64,000 nucleotides of DNA from Mucidula mucida (lineage: Eukaryota > Basidiomycota > Agaricomycetes > Agaricales > Physalacriaceae), in the NCBI GenBank assembly GCA_015501055.1, contig JADNYV010000150.1:1-64000 (forward strand), given 5' to 3'. The notes beneath the pieces were generated by a model. That model was not told the DNA's origin, searched no databases, and saw only the letters and a list, made by a program, of their open reading frames with translations. Both the position numbers and the translations under genes were made by a program. Positions 10,481 to 21,814 of this stretch are shown piece after piece; the first letter of the stretch is position 1, and every line of letters begins with the position of its first letter.

Positions 10481-12225
10481 ACATGGACCATTGGTTGAAC
10501 CTGTACCTGTGTAATCGTCTACTGTAGCTTCATTTTTTTCCCCTAGGTGCGCATCTTGAGTGTCCATAAGTTCTCCACTGGCTTCAGTGACGCTTCATGC
10601 CTCTATCCTTGTACTCGGCACATAGTGTCACGTTGATAAGATCCCTGATGAAGGATAGTAGACCGCGTACTTCCCGAACGGATTATACCAAGAGGGCGAC
10701 GGGTGGGAGATGGCAGCGGATGCAGCGCGGCGATCACTCTGTTCTTCTTGAGTGTGACTACTCATCCGCTTGATGAACAAGGACGTTTGACGTAGCAGTC
10801 CCGCGGCCTGATGTAGGCAAAATAGGATTGTCCTTTTTAACTTTTCTCAGGACGCAACGTGCTGCCCGATTCCATATTCAGAGTTATTTTCCGCGGCCAT
10901 CCGGGAGCTTATTTCGCCCTTGTAGTAATCATCAAACCTCAGAAAAGACTACAAATCAGAGCCGAAAGAGTCACCCAGGCTTCGACTCTACACGCACCCA
11001 GTGGTTCGGCGCCCTGATTAGAATTTAGTGTGCGCTACATCGCGGAATCTTTTTCGTTTTACAGCGGTTCCCAAAACCCTTGCCATGTGATCGAAGTTGA
11101 TCGATTGAGATTCAACAATTCGAAAAATACGAACAATTCAGTGAAAAGCTCTAGTCGTCGTAGGATGCCATAGTTTCGCTTTTGAAAGAAGTAGAATATG
11201 ACTCCCTCGTTGTGTTGGATTGATGAGATGTGAGCCGAACGTCCGGGTGATCGCCAATGACACCGACGACAACTGGTTGGCTTAGCACCTTCACGTACGC
11301 GGACACCCTCTCTCCCTTTCCTTTCCCATGAACGAGCATCTCAGACCGTAAGAGCAAGAGAAATGCGACAGATTTGAATGACTTATGGTCGAGTGGGACG
11401 AGGTTGGTGCGTATATGGCGCAAGCAGGATCAAAGAGGATCGAGGAGGGTACGTGGCATGCAATTCTATTGACTGCAGCTCCCTGCACGACTTCTGCGTA
11501 CTCTAGGATGCCGTCATATTCGATCCTTTTGGCACCATCTGAGACTACGAAAGCGTGGCGGTTGGTTCATCTGGGCCCCGCGTCTATCCACCATCAGACG
11601 TAGCGCCTCGTACATACCACGCCAGCAAAGTCGCAACAGTAATGTTATATAATGTCGTGCAATGCATCACGATTGAAGGCCTGTGAGATTTTGGGAGCAC
11701 TCTATCGATGCCCGCGTCAAATGCGCCACATAGACCTGCCATCCGGATCCAGCCACCTTTTCGCCGTCAGGGCATCAGCATACCTTGCCATCAGCACTTG
11801 AAATATGGTCACCACAGCATCTTGAAAGACCTGCTCTGCGGGAGAATGGTTATTGGTTTACTCTATGGCCCGTTCAACGTCATTCCCTGCCATTCCAACC
11901 TTTCCTACCCTGCGGACACATTACACCTCTCTTCAATGAAATCCGAATCATCCTGTATCTTCTCGCTGCCTTTGACACTGCCTGCACGTCGTAAGAAGCT
12001 TTGCCATGAATTGTTTGCATTTTCCGATTTGTTGATTTTCAATCGATCAACTTTGATCACATGGCAAGGGTTTTGGGAACCGCTGTAACGCGCAATGATA
12101 GTTCATGCTTCACGAGAAGCTACGAACCGCATCATGTAGTAGTAATCGGCCTTTCTAGGATCCCTTCAAGCAGCGCACACATCCCGAACACCTGTGACCG
12201 ACATAGGGTGGCGGACGGTGTAAAT
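10481..12225. other. Intergenic with one degenerate A-box unit
   Basis: A weak unit (TTGACGTAGCAGTCC) is at about 10787. Otherwise no supported gene was found. Several open frames of 65-125 codons overlap on both strands without motifs and look random. Confidence 0.4.
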
Positions 12226-13225
12226 GGCGGGAGATGAAGCAACGACGTATTTGGGGAGCAGAGCGTGGCCGTTGGTTCTTCGACGAGTGTGTGAGTCTTT
12301 TTGTGATCTTGAATCTTGAACCATTGACCGATGAGTCCATTAGCGGTGATTTGGGCCTGATGGTCAATCATATTCGATTCTGTTTCTTAAACCTTAGACT
12401 TTCAACTTCTCGCATGCGCCGAGTCGTTTCAGACAATTCTACTTATACCAGCACTACTGGAGGTATCTGACCTAGCGGTCTCAACCGCTTGACAACCAAA
12501 GAGAATTTTTCTTTGAGCTTTGACTTGGCACAGGCTGTCAGTACTATCATCTCTCCGTTATGATTCTTGCCAGCTCCAGACAAAATCACACAAGTCACCG
12601 ACTCGCTCGGAGGATCACTTCTCCTCGGACTCTCTGATGCGCATTAAGAAGACATCTTTCTCGTGCAGGAGAGCAGTGTTCTTTGCGCGCTCCGTGAGGT
12701 ACTTGGCCTTGTACCCGTCCCCACAACGATGTGCTTGGGCCGCGCGATGGTGACCTTGAGAGCGAGTAAAATGCGGGTGTCGAGACCAGTGGCGATAGCT
12801 GAGCCTAATAACTGACCAGTTCAGATTCGCCTTGTACTGGAAGATCCACGGTAGACATGAAGGCAAGAGAGTAGCGCAGCGCAGACACCCCCCTAGCTAT
12901 TATATTTCCCACCTCATGGACCAGATTGTGGAGACCCTCTGTGCACGAGACGAATGCCCCAACTCTACGCATACAGGTGCGTGGGACTGTGCATTTGATT
13001 CATATTGTACCTTTCAGGAACTGTAGACATACAGGCGTCTGACCCAGCGGTTTCGACGACTTAATATCTTGGCTACGGGCGACTGTTTTTTGATCTTGGA
13101 GTTAATACGATGCACACAGATTTCACATTCCATAAGTCTAAACGCGGACGTTTAACATAGCGGTCTGACGGCCACATGCATGCCACTCCCGAACCTTTTT
13201 TTTTTGTCACTTTCCAAAGACTCGA
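12226..13225. repeat. Segmental duplication copy 1 (partner at 18285-19560)
   Basis: Shares ordered blocks with 18285-19560. The blocks are a GGGAGATGAAG/GCAGAGCGT/GACGAG/GTGAGTC segment (12226-12300), a TGACCTAGCGG unit (12468), a 5' gene fragment with GAGGTACTTGGCCTTGTACC (about 12695), the CTAGCTATTATA promoter block (12892), and an ACGCGGACGTTTAAC-type unit (13143-13165). Block order is the same in both copies, but the sequence is strongly diverged with indels, so the duplication is old. The gene fragment corresponds to exon 1 of the 6760-8145 gene but is not open. Confidence 0.6.
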
Positions 13226-13680
13226 TGGTCTGGGCCGCGTTCCTCGGCAGCGTGCCCAGTATTGATCAAGCCCTCGGAGAATTTTACAAGTACTTAGAGC
13301 TGAAAACAAAGCCATGCACTCACCTCTCGCTAACCACGACACCCTTAACATGTTCGCCGCATCCTCGAGTGATCTCCATCCCCACTATTGTTCAGTCACT
13401 CTTGCATTGCCGTTCACTGTATGATCCTAATCGCGATATACCACGTCCCAGCAGTTCTATTGGTACCTAAAGGTTTTCGATGTGATACTACAGTAGACTG
13501 ATGACCTAGCCACATTGTATGACACACCACTACCGTGAGGTGATTGCCGTGCATTCACTGTAGGTATCGCAGCAATGAGTTAGTCAACATCAGCTTCAAT
13601 GGCATCGAGCCATAATCCGCCCGACAACGTTTAATCAACGTCCCGAATTACGCCACATGAACTCACCCCAATGTACATGG
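13226..13680. other. Intergenic, remnant repeat only
   Basis: Contains a partial unit (GATGACCTAGCC, about 13500) and no supported gene. Confidence 0.35.
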
Positions 13681-15791
13681 TCAAAGTGATTTTCGGAAAG
13701 ACTTTCTCAAACCCTTTTCACCCTGAGCGGCATCGAAGACGCATTCTCGTTGAGAGTGAATAATCTGAAGTTCTGCATTAGTCGCGCCAGCATGAAAGAC
13801 ATTTCGTTGTATACAAACTACATGGATGTTAGCCGGTATTAGAAGTGTGAGACTGGGTGTCTCACCTGTTGCCCAAGGCATATTCGCAGACCTGCGTTGA
13901 AGGGAAGGAATATGAACGGATTGGGGAAAATGTACTTCTTGTTGCGCTCATCCAGGACTCGGTCGGGGTCGAATTCGTCGGCTGGAGACAACAGGTTAGC
14001 ACAACGTGCAACGCGAAACGAACACAGGCTTACCATCTGGCCCCCAAAGGTCCTTTCGTCGAAGCATCACCATGATGGAATACAGTACTCTAGTGGCCAT
14101 CAGAAATGGTGATGGCTTCTTGAAGGCGATCACTCACTGCGTCTGCGGGGAACATATGTCGGCTGCTCTCCAGGAAAATCTGGGGGAAGTATAACGCCGT
14201 CAACTGTTTCGCGAATATTGGCTGGGCTATAGTAGCTTAGGTCAGTTTCACGCCGAAGGAGGAACAGAGCAAAGATGCCATACACAGGTGGAAAGAGGCG
14301 TGATGTTTCTGGATGAACACGGGATTGAAGATAGCTGTCCAGACGTTCGAAGACGCTCTTACCATTTATAAACGCTTTCATATACTTCAACTCCTTGACG
14401 TCGTCTATGCCTGGCTGTCGATGTGGTCCCACAACTCGGATTACCTCAGCTCGAAGTCGAGTCATTACTTCTGGGTGCATGGAAAGCAGATAAACGACAA
14501 AGGACAGCGTCGCCGCAGTAGTATCTCGACCGGCAATGAGTATATTGATGCTGTTAGCAACCCGGTTAGTCTAAGGCTGGTCGATCGGTACAAGACTTAC
14601 ATTTCTTCCCGTATGATAGACGCGTCTAACAGCTTAGGATTAGAGCGATGCCTAAGCGGTGAAATGAAGGTACTTGCCGTCTGTAGCAAAAACCAAATGA
14701 TCAAGCAAGGTGTCGCCGGCATCAACCTCGTCTCCAATAGCGACATGCTTATTCCGTTGCATCGCGGCATCAATGATGGGATGGATGTACGCGTTCACCT
14801 TTTCCAGATGCTCGAGTACGCAGTCCTTCTTGATCTCCATGAGGGGCCACAGATCCCTTGTGCGCTCACGCTGGGCTAAAGCGAGCATCGTTCTCAAGAA
14901 CGCGTCCGAGAAGGTGTCCGCATCGGATGCCGATGCCTTCTCATGAGGATAAGGAAGCGTTGAGGAAAGACTGTCGACGCAAGGACCCAAGAGGAACTCG
15001 GTGGCGGTATCCATGGTGAAACGCTGTATTAGGTCCTGGAAGTCGACGGGGGCCCCGAGGCGAAGCCGATCTTTCATCTTTTGAATGGTGAATAGGGCAT
15101 GTCGGTCGAAAATGTCAAAGTGTTTCACCCGGTCTCTAGAAAAGAAAGGGCGGCTGAGTGTGCGATGGAATCTGCCAAAATTCAGTGTTAGGCAACTCGT
15201 GGAACGAATTGTACACTGACCTCCACATATCGCCGTCAGCATTGAAAATGCCCGAACCCAGAACAGGTTTCATAACGTCGCGAAAAGTAGGTGCTACAAA
15301 ACACTTCAAATCGTCTCAATTCCCATTCGCTATTGACAAACCTTTTTCGAACTTATCGAACTGCGTAGCCAGCAGCGCTTGTATATGTTTCGGTGATATC
15401 GTAGTCGGCAAGGAGAACCCTCCAAGGTCCAAATCATAGATTGCGCCATACTCGTCCGCAAAGTCTTGGAACAGTTCGCAAGAATATCCAGATTCAGAGG
15501 CATGATGCAAGGCCATCAACACGTCGTAGTTCAACGGCAGTTTACCGCGTACTCCAGGCGCCAGCCTCGCACCCAACGACCGTGCAGTGCGCTCGTCCCT
15601 AAAATGATCGATATACCGCTTTCCAAATTCCAACGACGCCAGACACCGCGCAAATCAATGACAGACAAGCTAATTTTCGATAGTGGAGGCAGGACGTAGC
15701 CAGCTAGGAGTGAAAAGCCGGTGACGTAGATGTATCCATACAAAAGAACCTTGGAGATGAAGCGAACGCCTGGTGTCAGAGTAAATGGCAT
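13681..15791 (-). pseudogene. Cytochrome P450 (CYP52/CYP63-like), copy A, inverted duplicate of copy B
   Basis: Reads on the minus strand from MPFTLTPGVRFISKV at 15791, with an N-terminal membrane anchor (about residues 10-40). Family hallmarks appear in order: LDLGGFSL, MLALAQRERTRDLWPL, the I-helix/K-helix region ([12 protein letters not shown], then ETSRLFPPV with the ExxR pair), [13 protein letters not shown] and the haem loop. Lesions relative to copy B are a 5-nt loss and 7-nt gain about 100-160 nt after the ATG, which shift the frame; [10 protein letters not shown] in place of [10 protein letters not shown] at the haem ligand loop; and a changed frame in the last exon. Several 50-60-nt introns share positions with copy B. 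P450s of this type hydroxylate fatty acids or alkanes at the ER; this copy is probably dead. Confidence 0.8.
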
Positions 15792-16534
15792 GATGGGAGA
15801 ATCGAAAAGCAGTTCGGTAGACCGGATTTTAAATATAAATTCGATGCGATCAGACCATACGTGACGAGTGGACAACAATCGCCGATGACCGTCAGGGCTA
15901 TCTGGCCTTGTTAGCTGTGTAACGTTTCTCGAGGTCGGTCGTCAGTGCCGTAAACTATCCGGGCAGCAGATTGTCTACATGACGGAAAGAAACAAGAGCT
16001 CAATCACCTCAGCACTCATTCTCCTCTGTTCACCGTGTGCCTTGGCCCTACGGAAATTCCTTCACGCAATGTCTCTGGATTACATGGATGCGAGCCGCAT
16101 CATGTGCTCAAACATCCGAGTTATAATTATCGTATTTCTCACTTAACATTGTCAGAACAAGGGCCTAGTTAGGCGTGTAAGTACTTTGTGTATTGGACCT
16201 GCCCATGCGGAAGGAGTACTAACACATATGTGATGCAGTGTACTGGCGCAAGCAGGCCGGCTTGACGTGCACGGTCCGGCGAATTTGTACTGATCTCTAC
16301 TTTCATAGTTCACACGAAATTCGAATCAAGTATTTCGTTCACCTGACGGTGTGAAATTTACACGGAGTTGCCATTCCCATCAGTGCCTCGAGGCTTGAAC
16401 GTTGCTAGGAACCCTCATTGTCGTCAAAAAGCCTGCCTCCTAGGTCTTTATTCCCATTGCCAACTCAGACTTGTAGGCTATTCAGCTCAGGCTCTCCTCA
16501 TTGAAATTTGATGTTGTCTTCCATAGTGAATCTC
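15792..16534. other. Intergenic between P450 copy A and the F-box gene
   Basis: The first 100 bp upstream of the P450 ATG are shared with copy B (TATGGTCTGATCGC.TCGAATTTATAT), so the inverted duplication includes the promoter. No other feature was recognised. Confidence 0.45.
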
Positions 16535-18151
16535 ATGGCTCATCGTTGCAATCACTGCCAAGCTACATGTATCGGACATCGCACAAGCGAGCCGCAACCT
16601 TCCCCCGATATTGCGCGATTGCTCGCAACGAATGATCCTCCCTCTGCGAAGCAGCAAGAGGACTTTCTCCGATACCGCGTTGATGGTGTGAAGCGCTTAA
16701 CAGAGCTCGAAACGATTATTGCGGAGTCCCAGCAGGCCCTAGAGGGCGCGATGGCTGAGCGGGACGCATTGACGGGGAATTTGAAGCACCATCGTCTGGT
16801 GCTTAATCCTGTCCGTCGACTTCCCGCCGATGTTCTGCGCGAAATCTTCCTCTTCGCCTGCGCGCGCATCAGCGAAGAGCCCTTCCGCTTCCACTTCATT
16901 CCACCCAGCTTCCTTGCTGCCGTATGTCGCTCCTGGCATGATATCGCTGTTACGTTTCCCCAGCTGTGGCGGCAATACAGGTTCTTGGAGGGATATAGAA
17001 GCAAGGATAGCGACATGATGGCGCATTCATTATCCGTTTCTCGCTCCGCCATGTGCCCGCTCTGGCTGGATTTACATCTGGACGTCCAAACCCTCTCTTA
17101 CTCCAATCCTGTCTACCCTTTTCTTTTATGCATTTCTGGCCGCATTCAGCGACTTCGCGTCAGCATTGACGATTTGAGGCTTTTAGAAAGCCCAGAGTTT
17201 CGCTATTTTGTCAACGGTCTGACCACGTTGGTGCAGTTTGATGTGTTCATGGAGCCCAATGACTCTGACTTGTCAGCTACCGTTTCCCTTCCACGCACTC
17301 TACGACATCTCGCCATCACGCCTTTCGACGCCTTCTTGAACCCAAAAGTCGATTTCAAGTGGGCACACCTGCAAAGCCTTGTCCTTCGGCGACGTAGAGA
17401 TACAACGGCACGTTCCATGCTCGATATTCTCGCCAAAATTTGCAATCTTCGTCGGCTTACCTTCTCTAACGACGATAACCATGACGATCGCATCTGGCAG
17501 AGCGAACCCATCATCGTCGACTCATTGGTGTCCATTCCTCCATTGACGGACCTCATCGTTGAGGGCTCTACTCCATCCAACGTGTACGATGTGTTGGCTA
17601 ACATATGCACTCCATCCTTAACACACTTAATCATCAGAGGGGTTCGCACGATACGCATTAGCAAGCCTTTGAAGAAAGGCTCGCTGCATCACAAAGCACG
17701 CAGTGTCCGGGTTTATGATGTCGATGGACTAGAACCTTTTATACGTCGGTGTGGTTCACTTCGGGAGTTATCGCTCCTTGATATCGGCTCTGATACCCAA
17801 TCCGTTAGGCGGCTTTTGTCCTCCATGAAAGAGTCCCTTCCTCAGCTACGCATCCTGGCAGTTGACATCTCTTCTGTCAATAATCTTTCTTCCATAACAC
17901 AGGAGCAGGTCGCCGACGACATTCTAGCATGCTTGGAGTCTCGCCAGAATATCGGAGTCGGTCATGCGCCCGACTCGGACCTTGGTGCGGGCCCGCCACG
18001 CGTAGACTTGGAATCATTTACGCTCCACGCGCCATCTAAAGAAGTATTTGACTTCACAGACGTACAACACCGGCGCATCGAGTTACTACACACATCCGGT
18101 CTACTATTCTACGTGTATCGATATTCCGAAAAAGATCCTAGAATGTTTTAA
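16535..18151 (+). CDS. F-box protein with N-terminal CxxC motif (paralogue of 48894-50573)
   Basis: Intronless, 538 residues from the ATG of MAHRCNHCQATCIG. This start was chosen over an ATG 24 nt upstream (16511) because the paralogue at 48894 begins at the same residue. A short Cys motif (CNHCQATC) opens the protein, followed by SPDIARLLATNDPPS and a coiled coil (about 30-80). The F-box is near 88-145 (LNPVRRLPADVLREIFLFAC, then VCRSWHDIAVTFPQLW). The rest has irregular leucine-rich repeats (LRHLAI, LRRLTF, LTHLII). F-box proteins usually bridge substrates to Skp1-Cullin ubiquitin ligases. The substrate is unknown; Agaricomycetes carry large, fast-evolving families of this type. The frame is intact despite the repeat-rich surroundings. 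Confidence 0.85.
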   Translation: MAHRCNHCQATCIGHRTSEPQPSPDIARLLATNDPPSAKQQEDFLRYRVDGVKRLTELETIIAESQQALEGAMAERDALTGNLKHHRLVLNPVRRLPADVLREIFLFACARISEEPFRFHFIPPSFLAAVCRSWHDIAVTFPQLWRQYRFLEGYRSKDSDMMAHSLSVSRSAMCPLWLDLHLDVQTLSYSNPVYPFLLCISGRIQRLRVSIDDLRLLESPEFRYFVNGLTTLVQFDVFMEPNDSDLSATVSLPRTLRHLAITPFDAFLNPKVDFKWAHLQSLVLRRRRDTTARSMLDILAKICNLRRLTFSNDDNHDDRIWQSEPIIVDSLVSIPPLTDLIVEGSTPSNVYDVLANICTPSLTHLIIRGVRTIRISKPLKKGSLHHKARSVRVYDVDGLEPFIRRCGSLRELSLLDIGSDTQSVRRLLSSMKESLPQLRILAVDISSVNNLSSITQEQVADDILACLESRQNIGVGHAPDSDLGAGPPRVDLESFTLHAPSKEVFDFTDVQHRRIELLHTSGLLFYVYRYSEKDPRMF

Positions 18152-18284
18152 GTACGGATCGAATTTGTAGTAGTAGTGATATGGCTATCGCTAGGTTTCC
18201 CGCCACTTTCTATGTGCCCCTTAACAGAGGATACAAGGCCAAGCTAGCGCACTGTCCCGCACGCCTTCGACCGAATTCTACCCA

Positions 18285-19560
18285 GAGAGAAGAATAGTAG
18301 GCCGCCGGGAGATGAAGAGGCGGCATATTGGGGTAGCAGAGCGTAGTGCTTTGTCCTTTGACGAGGGTGCGAGTCTTCTTTGATGTTGACCCTTTGATCA
18401 ATGACACCCTACGCAGGCGTCTGGCCTAGCGGCTTGACCACTTCATGGCAGTTGATCTATAGTGTTTTTATCTTGAACTCAAACGCGATACACACACATA
18501 TTACGCCGAGTCTCAGTCCCATCACGGGCATTTGACCTAGCGGTTCGAACGGCTGATAAGTCCTCGTGAGCATCAACTTTTTGGATCTTGGGCTTTTTTA
18601 CTTTCCTGATGCGACTCGGAGTTCCGTGTGTCCTGCGAGTCCGCTGCCACCCTGGAGTCTGCGCAGAGGTCGTCTCTCTCCTCCTTCTGGTGGTGTCGCT
18701 TTTGACTGCTTGTTCCTTCACACTAATACTCTTCGCGGGCTCTCTTGTACGAACCATGATGTCTCTTTTGTCCAAAATGGAATCGGCGGGGGTTCGTTCA
18801 TGCAAGTGCATGGTTTCCTGGGCGCTTTTTCCAAAGTTCACGACTACAAACAGAACTACGCAAGCCACCGACGCGGAGGATCACCTCTCCAACTCTTTGA
18901 TGCGCTTCAGGAGGACATCCTTCTCATATAGGAGAGCCTCGTTCTTTGCGCACTCGGCGAGGTACTTGGCCTTGTACCTGTCCGCACGGCAATGTGCTTC
19001 GAATTCACGGAGGATGTGTGACCTGCCACTGCGCAGTTTCTCATTGGGTCGCGGGGTGGAGACCTTTGAGAGCGAGTGTTAAATGCGAGTGTCACGAACA
19101 AGAGACCACTGCGTACTTGGGCTTTATCGGGCATTTGAGGTCTAACAGCTAGTCAGTTCAAACTCCCCCCGTTGAACTAAATAATTGGGCGTACGGTAGT
19201 CGTTGAGGTGAGAGAATAGTGCAGCCTCTCCTCCGTTGTCCTAGCTATTATACTTCCCAGCCCATGGACCAGAATGTGGGGCCAGCGTGCTGGTCATAAT
19301 GCCCAGACCCTGCGCATACGGGTCTTGGGTTGGTCCTCAGACTGTTGACCTTGGACCTTCAAGCACTAGTCCACTGGCCTAGCGGTCCGACGACTTGATG
19401 AACTTACTCTCAAACGGAGTTTTTGTTTGATCTTGGACTTTCAACCCGGCCCGATGCAGACAGATCTCACATTTCATCAGTCCAAAACGCGGACGTTTAA
19501 CCTAGCGGTGATGCGTGCCATTGGCATTAAAGAAATGCGTGTCTTTTTTTCACTTTCTAG
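18285..19560. repeat. Segmental duplication copy 2 (partner at 12226-13225)
   Basis: Carries the same ordered blocks as copy 1: GGGAGATGAAGAGGCGGC (18308), A-box units (18422, 18533), the 5' gene fragment with GAGGTACTTGGCCTTGTACC (about 18960) ending in a stretch close to exon 1 of the 6760-8145 gene, the TATA-like block (19240), and an ACGCGGACGTTTAACC unit (19490). It is slightly longer than copy 1 because of extra units. Confidence 0.6.
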
Positions 19561-20170
19561 ACAGACGAGACAACACGCAGTCGTGTAACCTAGCGGTTCG
19601 ACGGCTTGCTTCGAAAGGCGGTTCCATGGGGAGTTTTTTTTTTGTTTCAACGCCATACAGACTTCATGAATACTCTCCCATTGCCTCGACAGACGCAGAC
19701 GCCGACACGGGCAGGCGTCTAACCTAGCCGTTCGATAGCTTGAATACCTTTGCGATGAAATTTTTACATCCTCGATGTGCATAAGGATCTCTAGTACACA
19801 AATCCTCGATGTCATGTTCTCCGGAGTGATGAGCCTTCACCCACGCAGTATCGCCTCGAAAAAGAGAGCTTTAGTAAGAACCACCCCGCTCCGGCTAATA
19901 GTTAATGACTTCAGTATATAGTACGCAGGCGTTTGGCCCAGCGGTCTAACGACTCGGACTTCGCGTTGTAGATAAGTAGACAAATGATGATTTTTTTATC
20001 TCGGACTTTCAACTGCGCGATACAGATATACTCAGTGTATTCTCACTCTGCCATACTTCATACAGACGTTTGGCCTAGCGGCTCAACGACTTGACTCACA
20101 AAGTTTAGTAAAGTCTTTTTTATCTCCGACCTTCAGTCGATACATGCTTCCCCTAGACCTAGCGGTTCGA
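18414..20170 (+). repeat. Cluster 3 of tRNA-like A-box repeat units
   Basis: At least nine units carry TGGCCTAGCGG or close variants, at 18422, 18533, 19375, 19497, 19586, 19720, 19934, 20071 and 20155. Each is followed within about 30-60 bp by a T5-T9 run and often by ATCTTGGACTTTCAAC. Spacing is 85-220 bp outside one larger gap. The shared tail shows that the unit extends beyond the A-box itself. No protein frame is conserved across units. Confidence 0.6.
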
Positions 20171-20808
20171 TGTTGATGCTTGTACGTACGACCCCATAGT
20201 CGTCGACTATCGGGGACTAGCTCTCCATATATGCTTTCCCGATGCATCTTTGTCAACGTACCGCATGCTGGCAGAATGCATGTTCTCCGCGGCCGCCACC
20301 GAAGAAGACGTTGCAATGAAAGTCACGCAGCCTCGTTTTTCGCTACAACCTCCGACGGGCCTATAGGCTCCTCAACTCGTGCTTCCTCGTGGCACCGTGG
20401 CGTCAGGACCTTCACTCCGATCTACACGCCGTCAATTATAGTCTACCCCAACTCCGTCCTCCCTTGCAGGGCCGTATCCTTTTCATTGCTTCTCCTTCTC
20501 CGCTCGCTTCGAAGCCTCCAGCGTGTCCCCCTCATCGATGATCCTTATCCTTATCGATCTTGGTGTATACCGTCACGAAGAGCGGCGTTTCGCCACATGT
20601 AAAGAATCAATTCAACGAGAGGAGGAGAGATGATATTGCTATTCGTCCATAGTACAACTTACAAAAAGGCTTGAATCATGATCTAAGTACACAGGAACGC
20701 AACAACAGAATGGAAGAAATGAAACATGGTGGATGTGGGGAGTGGGGATGATGTATGACATGAAGACCCAAAAGTAACGACGATACACCCTGGGAACGTG
20801 ATATGCAC

Positions 20809-21465
20809 CTAGTTGATCTTGAGAAGCTCGACCTCGAACTTGAGGGTAGCGTTGGCTGGTATCACAGGCGGGAATCCGCGCGATCCATACGCCTACGAAA
20901 CAGTGTTAAGCAGGCTCGGTGATTGGATAGATGGACGAGATAAACGACGCACATAATCCGGGGTCGCCGTCAATACCGCCTTCTCGCCCAGAGAGAGCTG
21001 TGGGACACCTATCCAATGCACGTCAGATCGCCATCGCATCCATCGCCCGCAACGAAACGCGCACCTTCGTCCCAGCCCTTGATCACCTTGCCCACTCCAA
21101 TCTCCGTGACGAACGGCTCGCCTCTGCACATCGCGTATCAGCCACCATCCAGCATGAGACAACCAGAGCAACGCACCGATCCCTGCTCGAATCAAACTTG
21201 CTGCCGTTGAGGAGCGTGCCCACGTAGTGTATCGTCACCTTGTCTGTCGCTCATCAGCTGCGGGCCACGGAAACGCAAGATAGGACAGAGCACATACCGC
21301 CCTTCTTGGGAAAGGTGGCGCCATCGCCGGGTTGGAGAGATTCAACAGTGACGCCCTATCCATCGCGTTAGATGCAGAAACCAGGGACGTAGAGAGAGAT
21401 GAACGGACCATAGCAGGAAATGCGGGGATGAATGAAGGGAGATGGTGGGTGGGAGATACCGGCAT
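20809..21465 (-). CDS. FPR1: FKBP12-type peptidyl-prolyl cis-trans isomerase
   Basis: Six exons on the minus strand: 21465-21460, 21355-21298, 21243-21177, 21123-21065, 21008-20953 and 20892-20809, giving 109 residues with all phases consistent. The first exon holds only ATGCCG (6 nt). The protein is a single FKBP domain ([20 protein letters not shown]..., ending FEVELLKIN). Residues lining the isomerase and FK506/rapamycin pocket are present: Tyr in IHYVGTL, Asp in FDSSRDR, Phe in EPFVTE, Val-Ile and Trp in KVIKGWDEG, Tyr in [15 protein letters not shown]12 is a cytosolic foldase and the rapamycin/FK506 receptor. The gene is intact although flanked by decayed repeats. The 6-nt first exon is inferred from splice sites and should be checked with RNA. 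Confidence 0.9.
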
Positions 21466-21814
21466 CTGCCCCTGTTATATACTGCCGGAGTGCGGATCTT
21501 GATCCGGAGCCGATGATCAGCTAGGAGATGTAGGCGCTGCCGAGTTGTTCGCTTCGTGGCGCGCCATTGTTGGACGATGTCGACCAGACGTTGAGGATGG
21601 GCTCGGTCGGCAGGGGATATTTCACGCAAATTAGATGGGCCGCGATAGCCCTGGCCAATGGTGCCCGGGCTTTTCGACGGTGTTGGCCAGTGGTTATCGA
21701 TGCGCCCATCGATAAGGACGTAACGGGCGCTTGATTCAAGGCGATAGCCACGTAAAAAATGACGCCGTCGACATGACAGAAGCCACCGATAAAAACAAGG
21801 GATTTATACCAGGA
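21466..21814. other. FKBP12 upstream region
   Basis: A minus-strand TATATAAC (about 21474-21481) lies just before the FKBP12 start. No other feature was seen before the repeat array. Confidence 0.35.
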
